Position numbers and translations under genes: made by a program | Shown here: piece after piece, positions 11,096 through 20,501 of the stretch | How positions within the stretch are numbered: position 1 is the first letter of the stretch | Layout of the letters: each line of letters opens with the position of its first letter | Notes under the pieces: model-generated | The model's database searches: none | What the model was told of the DNA's origin: nothing | Seen by the model: only the letters and a program-made list of their open reading frames with translations | Source: Pseudoxanthomonas sp. | Lineage (GTDB): Bacteria > Pseudomonadota > Gammaproteobacteria > Xanthomonadales > Xanthomonadaceae | DNA length: 64,000 nucleotides | Direction of reading: 5' to 3' | Assembly: GCF_035999195.1 (NCBI RefSeq) | Contig: NZ_DASYGY010000009.1 | Span: 930,001-994,000 of the forward strand

Positions 11096-11623
11096 CTAGA
11101 ATTCCGGATCCCAGTCCACCGTCACCACGCCCGCCTCGAAATCCACCGAGCGCACATAGTCGGGTTCCACGAACGGGATCAGCCGCTCCCGGTCGCCACG
11201 CGCGACGAGCACGTCGTTGGCGCCAGTGGAGAACAGGTGCGAGACGGTGCCGAAGTCGGTGCCGTCGGCATTGAGCACGCGCATCCCTTCCAGGTCGACC
11301 CAGTAGAACTCGCCGGCACTCGGCGGAGGCAACGCGGAGCGCGGAACGAGGATTTCCTGCCCGTGCATCGCCTCCACCTGATCGCGGTCCTCCACCCCCG
11401 GCAATGTCGCCACCAAGTGCTTGCCGGAGGCCTTGCCGCGCGCATCGCTCAGGGTCCGTTCGACACCCGCGGCATCGCGCAGCGTCCAGGGCTGGTAGCG
11501 GAAAATGGCGTCGCGCGGCTCGGTCCAGGATTCGATCTTGATCTGGCCGCGCACACCAAAAGCGCCCAGAAGCCTTCCCAGCAGAACCATTTTCTGCGGG
11601 GTCGGTGGGCGCTCGGTGTTCAT
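11096..11623 (-). CDS. rimM: 16S rRNA processing protein RimM
   Basis: RimM helps mature the 3' domain of 16S rRNA and binds ribosomal protein S19. The 175-residue protein has the N-terminal RimM domain (VLLGRLLGAFGVRGQIKIESWTE at about residues 12-34) and a PRC-barrel-like C-terminus (FYWVDLEGMRVLNADG through VRSVDFEAGVVTVDWD). The start was set at ATG 11623 by family length; the upstream frame reads into the rpsP spacer. It follows rpsP by 38 bp. Confidence 0.93.
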   Translation of the reverse strand: MNTERPPTPQKMVLLGRLLGAFGVRGQIKIESWTEPRDAIFRYQPWTLRDAAGVERTLSDARGKASGKHLVATLPGVEDRDQVEAMHGQEILVPRSALPPPSAGEFYWVDLEGMRVLNADGTDFGTVSHLFSTGANDVLVARGDRERLIPFVEPDYVRSVDFEAGVVTVDWDPEF

Positions 11624-11661
11624 GGGTACGGTAGGCCGCGCAGTACGCGCGGCCGGAGCCA

Positions 11662-11916
11662 TCAGGCCGCGGGAGCGGCCTTCACTTCCTTGTACAGGTT
11701 GCGGACCTTCTCGGTCAGCTGGGCACCGTTGCCGACCCAATGGTCGACACGGGCAATGTTGAGCTCGACGCGCTTCTCGGCACCGGCGGCGACCGGGTTG
11801 TAGAACCCCACGCGCTCGATGTTGCGGCCGTCACGCGCGCTGCGCGAGTCGGTGACGATGATGTGGTAGAAGGGGCGCTTCTTCGCGCCGCCGCGGGTGA
11901 GACGGATCTTGACCAT
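11662..11916 (-). CDS. rpsP: 30S ribosomal protein S16
   Basis: S16 is a small 30S protein needed for subunit assembly. The 84-residue protein has the canonical MVKIRLTRGGAKKRPFYHII start and the DSRSARDGRNIERVGFYNP motif. It is the promoter-proximal gene of the rpsP-rimM-trmD-rplS operon. A clear -10 and a short hairpin lie upstream. Confidence 0.97.
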   Translation of the reverse strand: MVKIRLTRGGAKKRPFYHIIVTDSRSARDGRNIERVGFYNPVAAGAEKRVELNIARVDHWVGNGAQLTEKVRNLYKEVKAAPAA

Positions 11917-11938
11917 GGTGTTTTCCAGTGTTGCCCAG

Positions 11939-11971
11939 TCGCCAGAATGGCGAGGTAAGCCGGCTATTCTA
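11939..11971 (-). promoter_or_regulatory. rpsP operon promoter and 5'-leader hairpin
   Basis: On the minus strand TAGAAT (11966-11971) is a good -10; the -35 (TTTTCC-like, 17 bp upstream) is weak. The expected transcript starts near 11959 and folds at once into a perfect 6-bp stem, TCGCCA-TTC-TGGCGA (11939-11953). The leader is about 43 nt long. Confidence 0.6.
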
Positions 11972-12008
11972 AGCCATTGAATCGGTCAGGAAAACCCCGC
12001 CATGTCCA

Positions 12009-12821
12009 TCAGGCGGGAGGTCGGGCCAGCGGCTCCCACCGCATGGCGTCCAGCGCCGCCTTCAGGCGGGCCATGAGGGCGGTATCAGTACCCCATGCGA
12101 CCGCATCCACCGCCACGATCGGCTGCAACCCACTGGCATTGCAGGCAAATCCGGCCCGGAAGGCGCCCAGGTCCGAAAGCGCCACCGGCGCGGCGCGCTG
12201 CGGAATGCATGCCTGCTCCAGGCCAGCCTGCAGCAGTCGCTCGGCCGTTCCCCTCAGGGCCGGCCCTTCCGGCCACACCACGGACTGCCCGTCCCACAGG
12301 CCCAGATTCCAGATCGACCCCTCGACGATGTGCCCCGCGGGATCGACGAACAGCGCGTCGTCATAGCCGTCCGCCACCGCCTGCCGACGGTAGTGGAACA
12401 GCGGGAACGTACCCACGTGCTTGTACTGCGGCAGCGGGCGGACGAACGGGTACGACTTCACCCGCAGCGCCGGCTTGTCCGCCGACGCGGCTGGCGACAG
12501 GGTCACCAGCACATCCGGCACGATGCCGCGCGCGGGATCGCGGTAATCGAATCGGGTCGAGAACACGGTGATGCGCACGGAGGCATCGCCATGACCCGCC
12601 CCGTGCAATGCGCGTGCGGCCTGCTGCAGCGCATCGGCGCCATCCAACCGCGCGCCGAACAACGCGAACGTGGCGTCCTCCAGGCGTCGCATGTGCAATG
12701 CCCGCCCCTGCACGGCGCCATCGCGCACCTGCATCGAGGTGAAGTGGCCGTAGTTGGCCAGCGCGAGCGCGCGCAGGTCGTCGGCGGTGGCGGGACGTCC
12801 GTTGAGGAACGCGGAGGTCAT
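12009..12821 (-). CDS. Fold-type IV PLP enzyme (class IV aminotransferase / aminodeoxychorismate lyase family)
   Basis: The 270-residue protein belongs to the class that contains branched-chain aminotransferases, D-amino-acid aminotransferases and 4-amino-4-deoxychorismate lyase (PabC). Family landmarks are the N-terminal FLNG block, a central VRPLPQYKHVGTFPLFHYRR segment whose Lys is the likely Schiff-base residue, DDALFVDPAGHIVEGSIWNL (the EGxxxN phosphate-loop motif), and the late LSDLGAFRAGFACNASG segment. The start was set at ATG 12821 (MTSAFLNG). It stands alone between the rpsP operon and ffh, with no folate or branched-chain genes nearby, so the substrate is undecided. Confidence 0.8.
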   Translation of the reverse strand: MTSAFLNGRPATADDLRALALANYGHFTSMQVRDGAVQGRALHMRRLEDATFALFGARLDGADALQQAARALHGAGHGDASVRITVFSTRFDYRDPARGIVPDVLVTLSPAASADKPALRVKSYPFVRPLPQYKHVGTFPLFHYRRQAVADGYDDALFVDPAGHIVEGSIWNLGLWDGQSVVWPEGPALRGTAERLLQAGLEQACIPQRAAPVALSDLGAFRAGFACNASGLQPIVAVDAVAWGTDTALMARLKAALDAMRWEPLARPPA

Positions 12822-12841
12822 GCGGGCGACTCCTGAGGCCA

Positions 12842-12929
12842 CTGTAGGAGCGACGTGAGTCGCGACCGCGACAACGAACGCGCCTTGAACTCTGCAGGTG
12901 TAAGGTCGCGACTCACGTCGCTCCTACAG
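12842..12929. repeat. REPIN-like inverted repeat, copy 1
   Basis: Two perfect 26-bp arms (12842-12867 and 12904-12929) begin CTGTAGGAGCGACGTGAG and flank a 36-bp loop. The element lies between ffh and the PLP-enzyme gene. The same arm recurs at 15.2, 32.8 and, more diverged, 50.4 kb. Confidence 0.9.
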
Positions 12930-12941
12930 AAAAACAAAGCC

Positions 12942-14312
12942 TCACCGGAACGGCATGCCGCCACGGCCGCCCATCATGCTCTTCATGTTGCGCATCATGC
13001 CCTTCATGCCGCCGCCGGCCAGCTTGCCCATCATCTTTTCCATCTGCTGGTACTGCTTCATCAGCTTGTTGACGTCGGCCGGCGTCAGGCCCGCGCCCTT
13101 GGCGATGCGGGCGCGGCGCGAGCCGTTCAGCAGCGCCGGGTTGCGGCGCTCCTTCTTCGTCATCGAATTGATGATGGCGATCATGCGGGGCACTTCCTTG
13201 CCCTGCTGCACCTGCTGCTTCACGTGCTCGGGGATCTGGCCCATGCCCGGCAGCTTGTCCATCAGGCCGCCGATGCCGCCCATGTTCTGCATCTGCTCCA
13301 GCTGGTCGCGCATGTCGTTGAGGTCGAACTTCTTGCCCTTGATGACCTTGGCGGCGAGCTTCTCGGCCTTCTCGCGATCGACGTTCTGCTCGACCTGCTC
13401 GACCAGCGACAGCACGTCGCCCATGTCGAGGATGCGCGCGGCCACGCGCTCGGGGTGGAACACGTCCAGGCCGTCGGGCTTCTCGCCCACGCCGATGAAC
13501 TTGATCGGCTTGCCGGTGATGTAACGCACCGACAGCGCCGCGCCGCCGCGCGCATCGCCGTCGGTCTTGGTCAGCACCACGCCGGTCAGCGGCAGCGCTT
13601 CGCTGAAGGCCTTGGCGGTGTTGGCCGCGTCCTGGCCGGTCATCGCGTCGACGACGAACAGCGTCTCCACCGGCTTGACCGCGGCGTGCAGCGCCTTGAT
13701 CTCGGCCATCATGGCCTCGTCGATCGCCAGGCGGCCGGCGGTATCGACCAACAGCACGTCGACGAAGGACTTCTTCGCATCGTCGATGGCGGCACGGACG
13801 ATGGCTTCCGGCTTCTGCCCCGCGTCGGACGGGAAGAACAGCACGTCCACCTGCTGGGCCAGCGTCTTCAGCTGCTCGATCGCGGCCGGACGGTAGACGT
13901 CGGCGCTGACCACCATCACCTTCTTCTTGCGCTTCTCGCGCAGGTGCTTGGCCAGCTTGCCGACCGTGGTGGTCTTGCCGGCGCCCTGCAGGCCGGCCAT
14001 CAGGATCACGGCGGGCGCGGGCACGTTGAGGTTCAGGTCGCTGGCCTGCGAGCCCATCACCGCGGTCAGTTCGTCGCGGACCACCTTGATCAGCGCCTGG
14101 CCGGGGGTCAGCGACTTCAGCACTTCCTGGCCCACGGCGCGCACCTTGATGCGCTCGATCAGCGCCTGCACCACCGGCAGGGCCACGTCGGCCTCCAGCA
14201 GGGCGATGCGCACTTCGCGGGTGGCCTCGCGGATGTTCTCCTCGCTCAGGCGGCCGCGGCCGCGCAGGCGCTCGATGGTGCCGGAGAGTCGCTGGGTCAG
14301 GGATTCGAACAT
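12942..14312 (-). CDS. ffh: Signal recognition particle GTPase Ffh
   Basis: With 4.5S RNA, Ffh binds signal sequences on the ribosome and delivers inner-membrane proteins to FtsY. The 456-residue protein has the N domain (MFESLTQRLSGTIERLRGRGRL), the G domain with Walker A GLQGAGKTTT, then DTAGRL and TKTDGDARGG, and a Met-rich M domain ending MKGMMRNMKSMMGGRGG. The start was set at ATG 14312 (MFESL) rather than an in-frame GTG 12 bases upstream. It is divergent from the CcsA-like gene, a common gammaproteobacterial arrangement. Confidence 0.97.
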   Translation of the reverse strand: MFESLTQRLSGTIERLRGRGRLSEENIREATREVRIALLEADVALPVVQALIERIKVRAVGQEVLKSLTPGQALIKVVRDELTAVMGSQASDLNLNVPAPAVILMAGLQGAGKTTTVGKLAKHLREKRKKKVMVVSADVYRPAAIEQLKTLAQQVDVLFFPSDAGQKPEAIVRAAIDDAKKSFVDVLLVDTAGRLAIDEAMMAEIKALHAAVKPVETLFVVDAMTGQDAANTAKAFSEALPLTGVVLTKTDGDARGGAALSVRYITGKPIKFIGVGEKPDGLDVFHPERVAARILDMGDVLSLVEQVEQNVDREKAEKLAAKVIKGKKFDLNDMRDQLEQMQNMGGIGGLMDKLPGMGQIPEHVKQQVQQGKEVPRMIAIINSMTKKERRNPALLNGSRRARIAKGAGLTPADVNKLMKQYQQMEKMMGKLAGGGMKGMMRNMKSMMGGRGGMPFR

Positions 14313-14345
14313 GGAAGCGGGCACGCCAGGGGAAAACGGAGGGCG

Positions 14346-14351
14346 ATTATA
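14346..14351 (-). promoter_or_regulatory. Candidate -10 element for ffh
   Basis: A perfect TATAAT on the minus strand lies about 34 bp before the ffh start. The -35 region is not recognisable, so a leader of roughly 27 nt is inferred. Confidence 0.55.
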
Positions 14352-14437
14352 GCGGTCCGGCTCCCCGTCTCCTCCCCGCGCAGCGTGGGCCGCCTTCGCC
14401 CCTGCGCCGGCGACGCCCGCTGTGCGACACTTCCCCG

Positions 14438-15229
14438 ATGACAGTCATTCTCATCGCCGTTGCGCTGTATCTGCTCGCCGCCGGCCTGCTGGTCCGCTCC
14501 GTGGCCCGCGACACCGGCGAGGCCTCGCGGCCCTGGGTGTGGCCTGCACTGGGCGCCGTGGTGCTGCACGGCGCCTACCACCTGCTGGTGGCCTGGCGGA
14601 CCCCCGGCGGTCCGGACATGCATTTCTTCGCCGCGCTCTCGCTGGTGGCGCTGGGCATGGCGGCGATGACGCTGCTGGTGGCCATCCAGGGCCGGATGGC
14701 CGCACTGGGCGTGGTGGCGTTCCCGCTGGCCGCCGTCCTGCTCGCGGCTTACCACGTCTACGGTCACCAGGCCTCCAGCGGATTGGATTGGCGCCTCCAG
14801 TTGCATGCCTGGCTGGCGCTGCTGGCCTACGCCGCGCTGGCGATCGCCGCGCTGCTGGCGGTGATGCTGTGGGCGCAGGAACGCGCCCTGCGCCGGCGCG
14901 AATTCCATCTCTGGCTGCGCGCACTGCCGCCATTGACCGAGCTGGAAGACCTGCTGTTCCGCACCATCACCGTCGGCTTCATCCTGTTGAGCGCCACGTT
15001 GCTGACCGGCGTGCTGTTCGTCGAGAACTTCCTCGCCCAGAAGCTCAGCCACAAGACGGTGCTCAGCGTGATGTCGTGGCTGGTCTTCGGCGGCCTGCTG
15101 GTCGGGCGCTGGCGCTACGGCTGGCGCGGCGCCAAGGCCGTGCACTGGACGCTTACCGCGATGGCGCTGTTGCTGCTGGCGTTCTTCGGCAGCAAGTTCG
15201 TGTATGAAATGGTGTTGAGGCGGGCGTAG
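14438..15229 (+). CDS. CcsA/YpjD-type cytochrome c assembly membrane protein
   Basis: This inner-membrane protein of 263 residues carries the cytochrome C assembly (CcsA/YpjD) domain. About eight hydrophobic helices are evident, among them ILIAVALYLLAAGLLV, LALLAYAALAIAALLAVML and ALLLLAFFGSKFVYEMVL. Candidate heme-binding His residues lie between helices. The family places it in heme handling, or, for YpjD next to ffh, in an uncharacterised membrane role. It is divergent from ffh and followed by a REPIN. Confidence 0.85.
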   Translation: MTVILIAVALYLLAAGLLVRSVARDTGEASRPWVWPALGAVVLHGAYHLLVAWRTPGGPDMHFFAALSLVALGMAAMTLLVAIQGRMAALGVVAFPLAAVLLAAYHVYGHQASSGLDWRLQLHAWLALLAYAALAIAALLAVMLWAQERALRRREFHLWLRALPPLTELEDLLFRTITVGFILLSATLLTGVLFVENFLAQKLSHKTVLSVMSWLVFGGLLVGRWRYGWRGAKAVHWTLTAMALLLLAFFGSKFVYEMVLRRA

Positions 15230-15239
15230 ATCTTTGCCC

Positions 15240-15337
15240 CTGTAGGAGCGACGTGAGTCGCGACCGCACGGCCTGCGCTTGCGCCGGCTTTTCATGACGA
15301 ACCGATCTTGTGGTCGCGACTCACGTCGCTCCTACAG
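15240..15337. repeat. REPIN-like inverted repeat, copy 2
   Basis: The same 26-bp arms as copy 1 (15240-15265 and 15312-15337) are perfect inverted repeats around a 46-bp loop. The element lies between the convergent CcsA-like gene and radA. Confidence 0.9.
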
Positions 15338-15352
15338 CAGACGCATGGCGCC

Positions 15353-16741
<1,389 letters not shown>

Positions 16742-16804
16742 GGGGAACCTGTCGGGACGGCGAGCGGCTACTGTATCGGCCCGCCGTCTCCGCGGGCGAG
16801 ACTC

Positions 16805-16833
16805 GGAAAAACAAAGCCCCGCCGGAGCGGGGC
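16805..16833 (-). terminator. Terminator of tRNA-Thr
   Basis: On the minus strand GCCCCGC-TCCG-GCGGGGC is followed by TTTGTTTTTCC. This is a strong intrinsic terminator directly after the tRNA. Confidence 0.9.
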
Positions 16834-16844
16834 CTTGTCACGAC

Positions 16845-16920
16845 TGGTGCCGGAAATAGGAATCGAACCTACGACCTACGCATTACGAATGCGCCGCTCT
16901 ACCAACTGAGCTATTCCGGC
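16845..16920 (-). tRNA. tRNA-Thr (anticodon CGT)
   Basis: A complete 76-nt cloverleaf with encoded CCA. The acceptor stem is GCCGGAA/TTCCGGC, the D arm GCTC-AGTTGGTA-GAGC, the anticodon loop TTCGTAA (CGT, reads ACG), and the T loop TTCGATT. It is flanked by its own promoter and terminator. Confidence 0.97.
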
Positions 16921-16930
16921 GGAGCCGCGG

Positions 16931-16960
16931 ATTTTAGGGGTTGGGGCGGGGGCGGGTCAA
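16931..16960 (-). promoter_or_regulatory. Promoter of tRNA-Thr
   Basis: On the minus strand TTGACC (16955-16960) and TAAAAT (16931-16936) are 18 bp apart, followed by a GC-rich discriminator (CCGCGG) typical of stringently controlled stable-RNA promoters. Confidence 0.8.
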
Positions 16961-17010
16961 TGTGGGGGTGTGGGGGGGTGGGGTGGTAAGCCGTTGGGAA
17001 GCCGGTGGCC

Positions 17011-17274
17011 TCACCGGCCCCTACCTCGCTTTGAACTTCGCGTTTTGCCGACCCGGAAAAGTATGAAGCATATGAATGCAAGCCCGGAAAGCGCCCAAGC
17101 CGCGCCGTAAACAACACTATAGGTAGCTTGCCCGACTAAGGACAGCAGCGCACTGTTGAAAGCGCAACTAATCCTACACGGACCCACGCCGTTCACCCCT
17201 TCCAGTATCGCGGCGATCCCAAAGGCAAGACACAAAGCGCCAACTGTCACGCCGAACACTTTGACGAACGTCAT
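17011..17274 (-). CDS. Small membrane protein of unknown function
   Basis: This 87-residue protein is not recognised. It has two hydrophobic segments, about residues 6-26 (FGVTVGALCLAFGIAAILEG) and 54-75 (SVVYGAAWALSGLAFICFIL), and a basic tail ending KTRSSKRGRGR. Two Cys residues (PCRISC) lie between the helices. A good Shine-Dalgarno (AGGAG, about 9 bases before ATG 17274) supports expression. The surrounding DNA is clearly AT-richer than the neighbouring genes, which suggests recent acquisition. Confidence 0.55.
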   Translation of the reverse strand: MTFVKVFGVTVGALCLAFGIAAILEGVNGVGPCRISCAFNSALLSLVGQATYSVVYGAAWALSGLAFICFILFRVGKTRSSKRGRGR

Positions 17275-17606
17275 GCCTATCTCCTGTCCAGAAAACTAGT
17301 AACCAGCTGAAGAAGGTCCCCGTAACCGGCGGAAGGCTCTTGAAGGGGAGACATGTCACTATACGTCGGAGTGACGCACTGACACCCCCATAGCATTGAC
17401 CTGAGCTACCGTAGGCGTTGGTCCTGTAGAAGCAGCAGCATCATTAGGTGAATCGCCCCGGGTCCAGTAGACATTTCCAAGCCCTACGTTACGGCAATCA
17501 TTGCCGCGGACCTACGCGCTTCATCCCCACCTCACCGACGCTCCCTCAACGCACGCAAAGACCGGACGCTGGATGCCACCTCGGCGAACGATCTCCGGAA
17601 CCCTGC
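17275..17606. other. AT-richer intergenic stretch, no gene seen
   Basis: About 330 bp with lower GC than the flanks. No supported gene, RNA or terminator was found. It includes the likely promoter region of the divergent small membrane protein and DUF457 genes. Confidence 0.5.
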
Positions 17607-18182
17607 ATGTCATCCATCATGGGCCACGCAGCGGCCGGCATCACCGTTTTCCTGTCCTGCGCCCGCTGGCGTGATTCCCGCAGCCGGCGGGCACTCGTGC
17701 CCTGCGTGATCCTCGCCATCTGTGCCGACTTCGATTACTTCGTCGTCTGGGCCTTCGGCTACGCCGCGAAACCCCGCGTCACCCACAGCATGGTGTTCGC
17801 GCTGGCCGTCGCCGTTGTCGCCCGTGTGGCGATGCGTAGAGTCACCGCAACGTGGATTTCGATAACGGGTTTGCTGACCGCCAGCCTGTCCCACCCCGTA
17901 CTCGACCTGCTGGTGGGCGCGCATACCGTACCGCTGTTCTGGCCACTCGGTGCCGAGACATCGATCTCCATCGGCGTACTGCCCAGTGCAGGTGCGCTCG
18001 ATCCCGCCAACTACTATCTCTGGAAGAACCTGCTGATCGAGCTTGGCGTCCTGCTTCCCGTCTTCGCCCTGGTGATCGCGCTGGCGCGACACACGGCAGG
18101 CCGCGACATGGCGACACGCGCGATGCTGATCGCGCCGCTCTGGCTGGCCTTCGTCGCCTGGTCGATCAGCCTGCCAAGGTGA
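17607..18182 (+). CDS. Membrane-bound metal-dependent hydrolase (DUF457/YdjM family)
   Basis: This 191-residue inner-membrane protein resembles the YdjM/DUF457 family, annotated as metal-dependent hydrolases with unknown substrates. The signature His and Asp residues are visible: MGHAAAGI near the start, then CADFDYFVVW, and RVTHSMVFA, followed by SHPVLDLLV. These would form a metal site at the membrane face. Four or five hydrophobic helices are present. The start was set at ATG 17607 (MSSIMGHA); an upstream extension lacks family similarity. No operon partners are evident. Confidence 0.7.
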   Translation: MSSIMGHAAAGITVFLSCARWRDSRSRRALVPCVILAICADFDYFVVWAFGYAAKPRVTHSMVFALAVAVVARVAMRRVTATWISITGLLTASLSHPVLDLLVGAHTVPLFWPLGAETSISIGVLPSAGALDPANYYLWKNLLIELGVLLPVFALVIALARHTAGRDMATRAMLIAPLWLAFVAWSISLPR

Positions 18183-18362
18183 CGCTCTCCTTCATTGGCC
18201 ATCCCGGTCGCCGCGTCTGCCCGGCATCAGCGCGTGACGCATTCGCGCACGGCGGCGAACACCGTGAACCGCGAAGGTCTCGACGCGCCGCACACCGGGA
18301 GGGCGACCTCTCTCCGCGCCACACGCCACCCACGCCCGGATGTCCCATCCGTGCTGGTTTGC

Positions 18363-18692
18363 CTATCGGTCCACCACCTGATGGCGGCCGCACGCGACGC
18401 AGGTTCGATACCTGCCGAAGCGTCCGTCGCGCTCGCCGCCCAGCAGTCCGCCGCAGGCGCAGATCAAGGCGTCACCCGCCTCCCAGCGGCGCAACCGCAG
18501 GCTGGCCACGGTACCCAGCACGAGCGCGACGCCCGTCAGCGCATGCGGCAGCCATCGCAGCGCATTGAAGAACTCGCCTCCCTGAGGGGCCGGCGTGGCA
18601 CCGGACAACACCCAGGTGGACGCAAACGCCAGCAACAGGCAGGCCAGCGTGGGCAAGTAGATACGCAACGCAATCCGGTGCATGCGGGTCAT
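18363..18692 (-). CDS. Small membrane protein with paired CxxC-like motifs
   Basis: This 109-residue protein is not recognised. It has two hydrophobic helices, about residues 9-29 (IYLPTLACLLLAFASTWVL) and 43-61, then a soluble C-terminus with two Cys pairs, CAC-GG and CVAC-GRH, about 20 residues apart. The pairs could bind zinc. ATG 18692 is preceded by a purine-rich GAGGGGGAT Shine-Dalgarno. The neighbours give no functional hint. Confidence 0.5.
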   Translation of the reverse strand: MTRMHRIALRIYLPTLACLLLAFASTWVLSGATPAPQGGEFFNALRWLPHALTGVALVLGTVASLRLRRWEAGDALICACGGLLGGERDGRFGRYRTCVACGRHQVVDR

Positions 18693-18965
18693 CGGCCATC
18701 CCCCTCGATTCGATGGCGGACACGATGGCAGGCGGTGGTCGCACGGCGTGATACGGCATGACACACGCGGCATGTCGAACGCGCCATGGAGGCCGGGCGA
18801 CGACGGGTTGCTCCTGTCGTTAGGCGGAGCTTCGATGTCGTGGAGGCCGTGCGGCGCGTGGACGGAGAAGGCCACCGCGTGGAAAGCGCTCTCTGACGCC
18901 CTGCGCTGACATCGCCAACCCCGCCCTGCGTGCCATTACTGTGAGAAATCGACCCAAAAAGGTGC

Positions 18966-19270
18966 GCACGCAAGGCATTGAAGTGAGGCGACGAGGCTTT
19001 TTTCCTCGACGCCAAGGCATTCCCGGGACGGCGCCAAAGCATTTCGGGACGGCGCCAAGGCAAATTGCCTTGGCAGCGAACCTCAAAGGTGAGACGACAA
19101 GGCAATTCGCCTCGGCATCGGGATGCTTTGAGCCATGACGGCGAGGCAATTTGCCTTGTCGCCGACACTTTTCGCTTCGACCGCAAGGCTTTTTTCCTTG
19201 GCGTCGAACCACGTTGGTGCGTCGTCGAGGCGCGGAGGCTTGGCGTCGAGGAAAATTGCCTTGATGACCG
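18966..19270. repeat. Array of about fourteen degenerate 21-bp palindromic units
   Basis: From about 18970 to 19263 the DNA repeats with a 21-bp period. The register is exact from 19033 to 19263, with small shifts before that. The best units have the palindromic core CAAGGCAAATTGCCTTG (19057-19073); close relatives occur at 18992, 19098, 19140, 19183 and 19248. Good palindromes alternate with weaker units, giving a 42-bp super-period. Read as codons the core gives RRQGKLP-like heptapeptides, and because it is palindromic it does so on both strands. Long frames are open on both strands, but none has a convincing start. It lies between a small membrane-protein gene and the ispH terminator. Confidence 0.85.
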
Positions 19271-19335
19271 GAGCGTGTGACACGGACGACGCCCGTTCCG
19301 TGCCGGCCGAATGACGTTCACTTTCCCGGCCGAAC

Positions 19336-19367
19336 CAAAAAGAACCCCGGCCAAGGCCGGGGTTCTT
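19336..19367 (-). terminator. Terminator of ispH
   Basis: A perfect 12-bp stem, AGAACCCCGGCC with GGCCGGGGTTCT and an AA loop, is followed on the minus strand by a T-run (TTTTT). Confidence 0.9.
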
Positions 19368-19418
19368 CCCAGGGACAGAAGGCGGAGTGGCCTGCGCCCG
19401 CTTGCGGGCGTTCCCGAC

Positions 19419-20369
19419 TCAGTTGACCAGCTGCAGCCGCAGTTCCTTCGGCAGCGCGAACACCATGTTCTCGGGTTCGCCGTCGAGTTCGCTGACGCCG
19501 GCGGCGCCGAGGTCACGCAGGCGCTGGATGACGCCGTCGATCAGCACATCGGGGGCGGAGGCGCCGGCGGTGACGCCGACCCGCTGCTTGCCTTCGATCC
19601 AGAGCGGGTCGATCTCGTGCGCGCCGTCGATCAGGTACGACTCCACGCCGTCGCGCTCGGCCAGCTCGCGCAAGCGGTTGGAGTTGGAGCTGTTGGGCGA
19701 GCCGACCACCAGCACCAGGTCGCACTGCCTGGCGAGGTCTCGCACCGCATCCTGGCGGTTCTGGGTGGCGTAGCAGATATCGTCGTTCTTCGGCCCCTGG
19801 ATGGCCGGGAAGCGCTGCTGCAGCGCCTGGATGATGCCCACCGTGTCGTCCACCGACAGCGTGGTCTGGGTGGTGTAGAACAAGTTGTCGGGCTGGCTGA
19901 CGTCCAGCGTGGCGACGCCGTCGATGTCTTCCACCAGGTAGATGTTGCCCACCCCACCCTCGCGGCTCCACTGCCCCATCGTGCCTTCCACCTCGGGATG
20001 GCCGGCGTGACCGATCAGCACCACGTCGCGGCCGGCGCGGCAGTGGCGCGCCACTTCGAAGTGCACCTTGGTGACCAGCGGGCAGGTGGCGTCGAACACC
20101 TTCAGGCCGCGGCGCTCGGCTTCGTGGCGCACCGCCTTGGACACGCCGTGCGCGCTGAAGATGACGGTGGCGTCGTCGGGCACTTCGTCCAGCTCTTCCA
20201 CGAATACCGCGCCGCGTTGCTTCAGGTCGTCCACCACGAAGCGGTTGTGCACCACCTCGTGGCGCACGTAGATCGGCGCGCCCAGCGTCTCGATGGCGCG
20301 CTTGACGATCTCGATGGCGCGGTCGACGCCGGCACAGAAACCACGGGGATTGGCGAGCAGGACGTCCAT
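19419..20369 (-). CDS. ispH: 4-hydroxy-3-methylbut-2-enyl diphosphate reductase IspH
   Basis: IspH is the last enzyme of the MEP isoprenoid pathway; it reduces HMBPP to IPP and DMAPP with a [4Fe-4S] cluster. The 316-residue protein starts MDVLLANPRGFCAGVDRA with cluster ligand C12. The other two ligands are in FDATCPLVTKVH and DICYATQNRQ. The catalytic Glu is in HPEVEGTMGQW. The gene ends at a strong terminator and lies 217 bp downstream of lspA, with a palindromic repeat between them. Confidence 0.97.
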   Translation of the reverse strand: MDVLLANPRGFCAGVDRAIEIVKRAIETLGAPIYVRHEVVHNRFVVDDLKQRGAVFVEELDEVPDDATVIFSAHGVSKAVRHEAERRGLKVFDATCPLVTKVHFEVARHCRAGRDVVLIGHAGHPEVEGTMGQWSREGGVGNIYLVEDIDGVATLDVSQPDNLFYTTQTTLSVDDTVGIIQALQQRFPAIQGPKNDDICYATQNRQDAVRDLARQCDLVLVVGSPNSSNSNRLRELAERDGVESYLIDGAHEIDPLWIEGKQRVGVTAGASAPDVLIDGVIQRLRDLGAAGVSELDGEPENMVFALPKELRLQLVN

Positions 20370-20501
20370 AGAATCCGATAGTACCGAAGGCAGGAAAATG
20401 AAACGCTAAACGTGTTGCCGGTGCCGATCCCGCCTGGCGCCAACGCCCCTCGCCCGCCTGCGGGAGAGGGGAACAGGGTGAGGGCGAACCGCCGCGATGC
20501 C

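Noticed and set aside
12855..14441. Plus-strand open frame of about 528 codons over ffh
   Set aside because: Antisense to ffh; its composition (His, Leu, Ala, Val runs) is typical of antisense GC-rich frames.
18966..19270. CRISPR array
   Set aside because: The units are contiguous degenerate palindromes without constant-length unique spacers, and no cas genes are nearby.
18689..19516. Minus-strand frame of 275 codons crossing the 21-bp repeat array
   Set aside because: It runs through the ispH terminator and the end of ispH, and its start lies inside ispH. The repeat is reported as a repeat, not as this gene.
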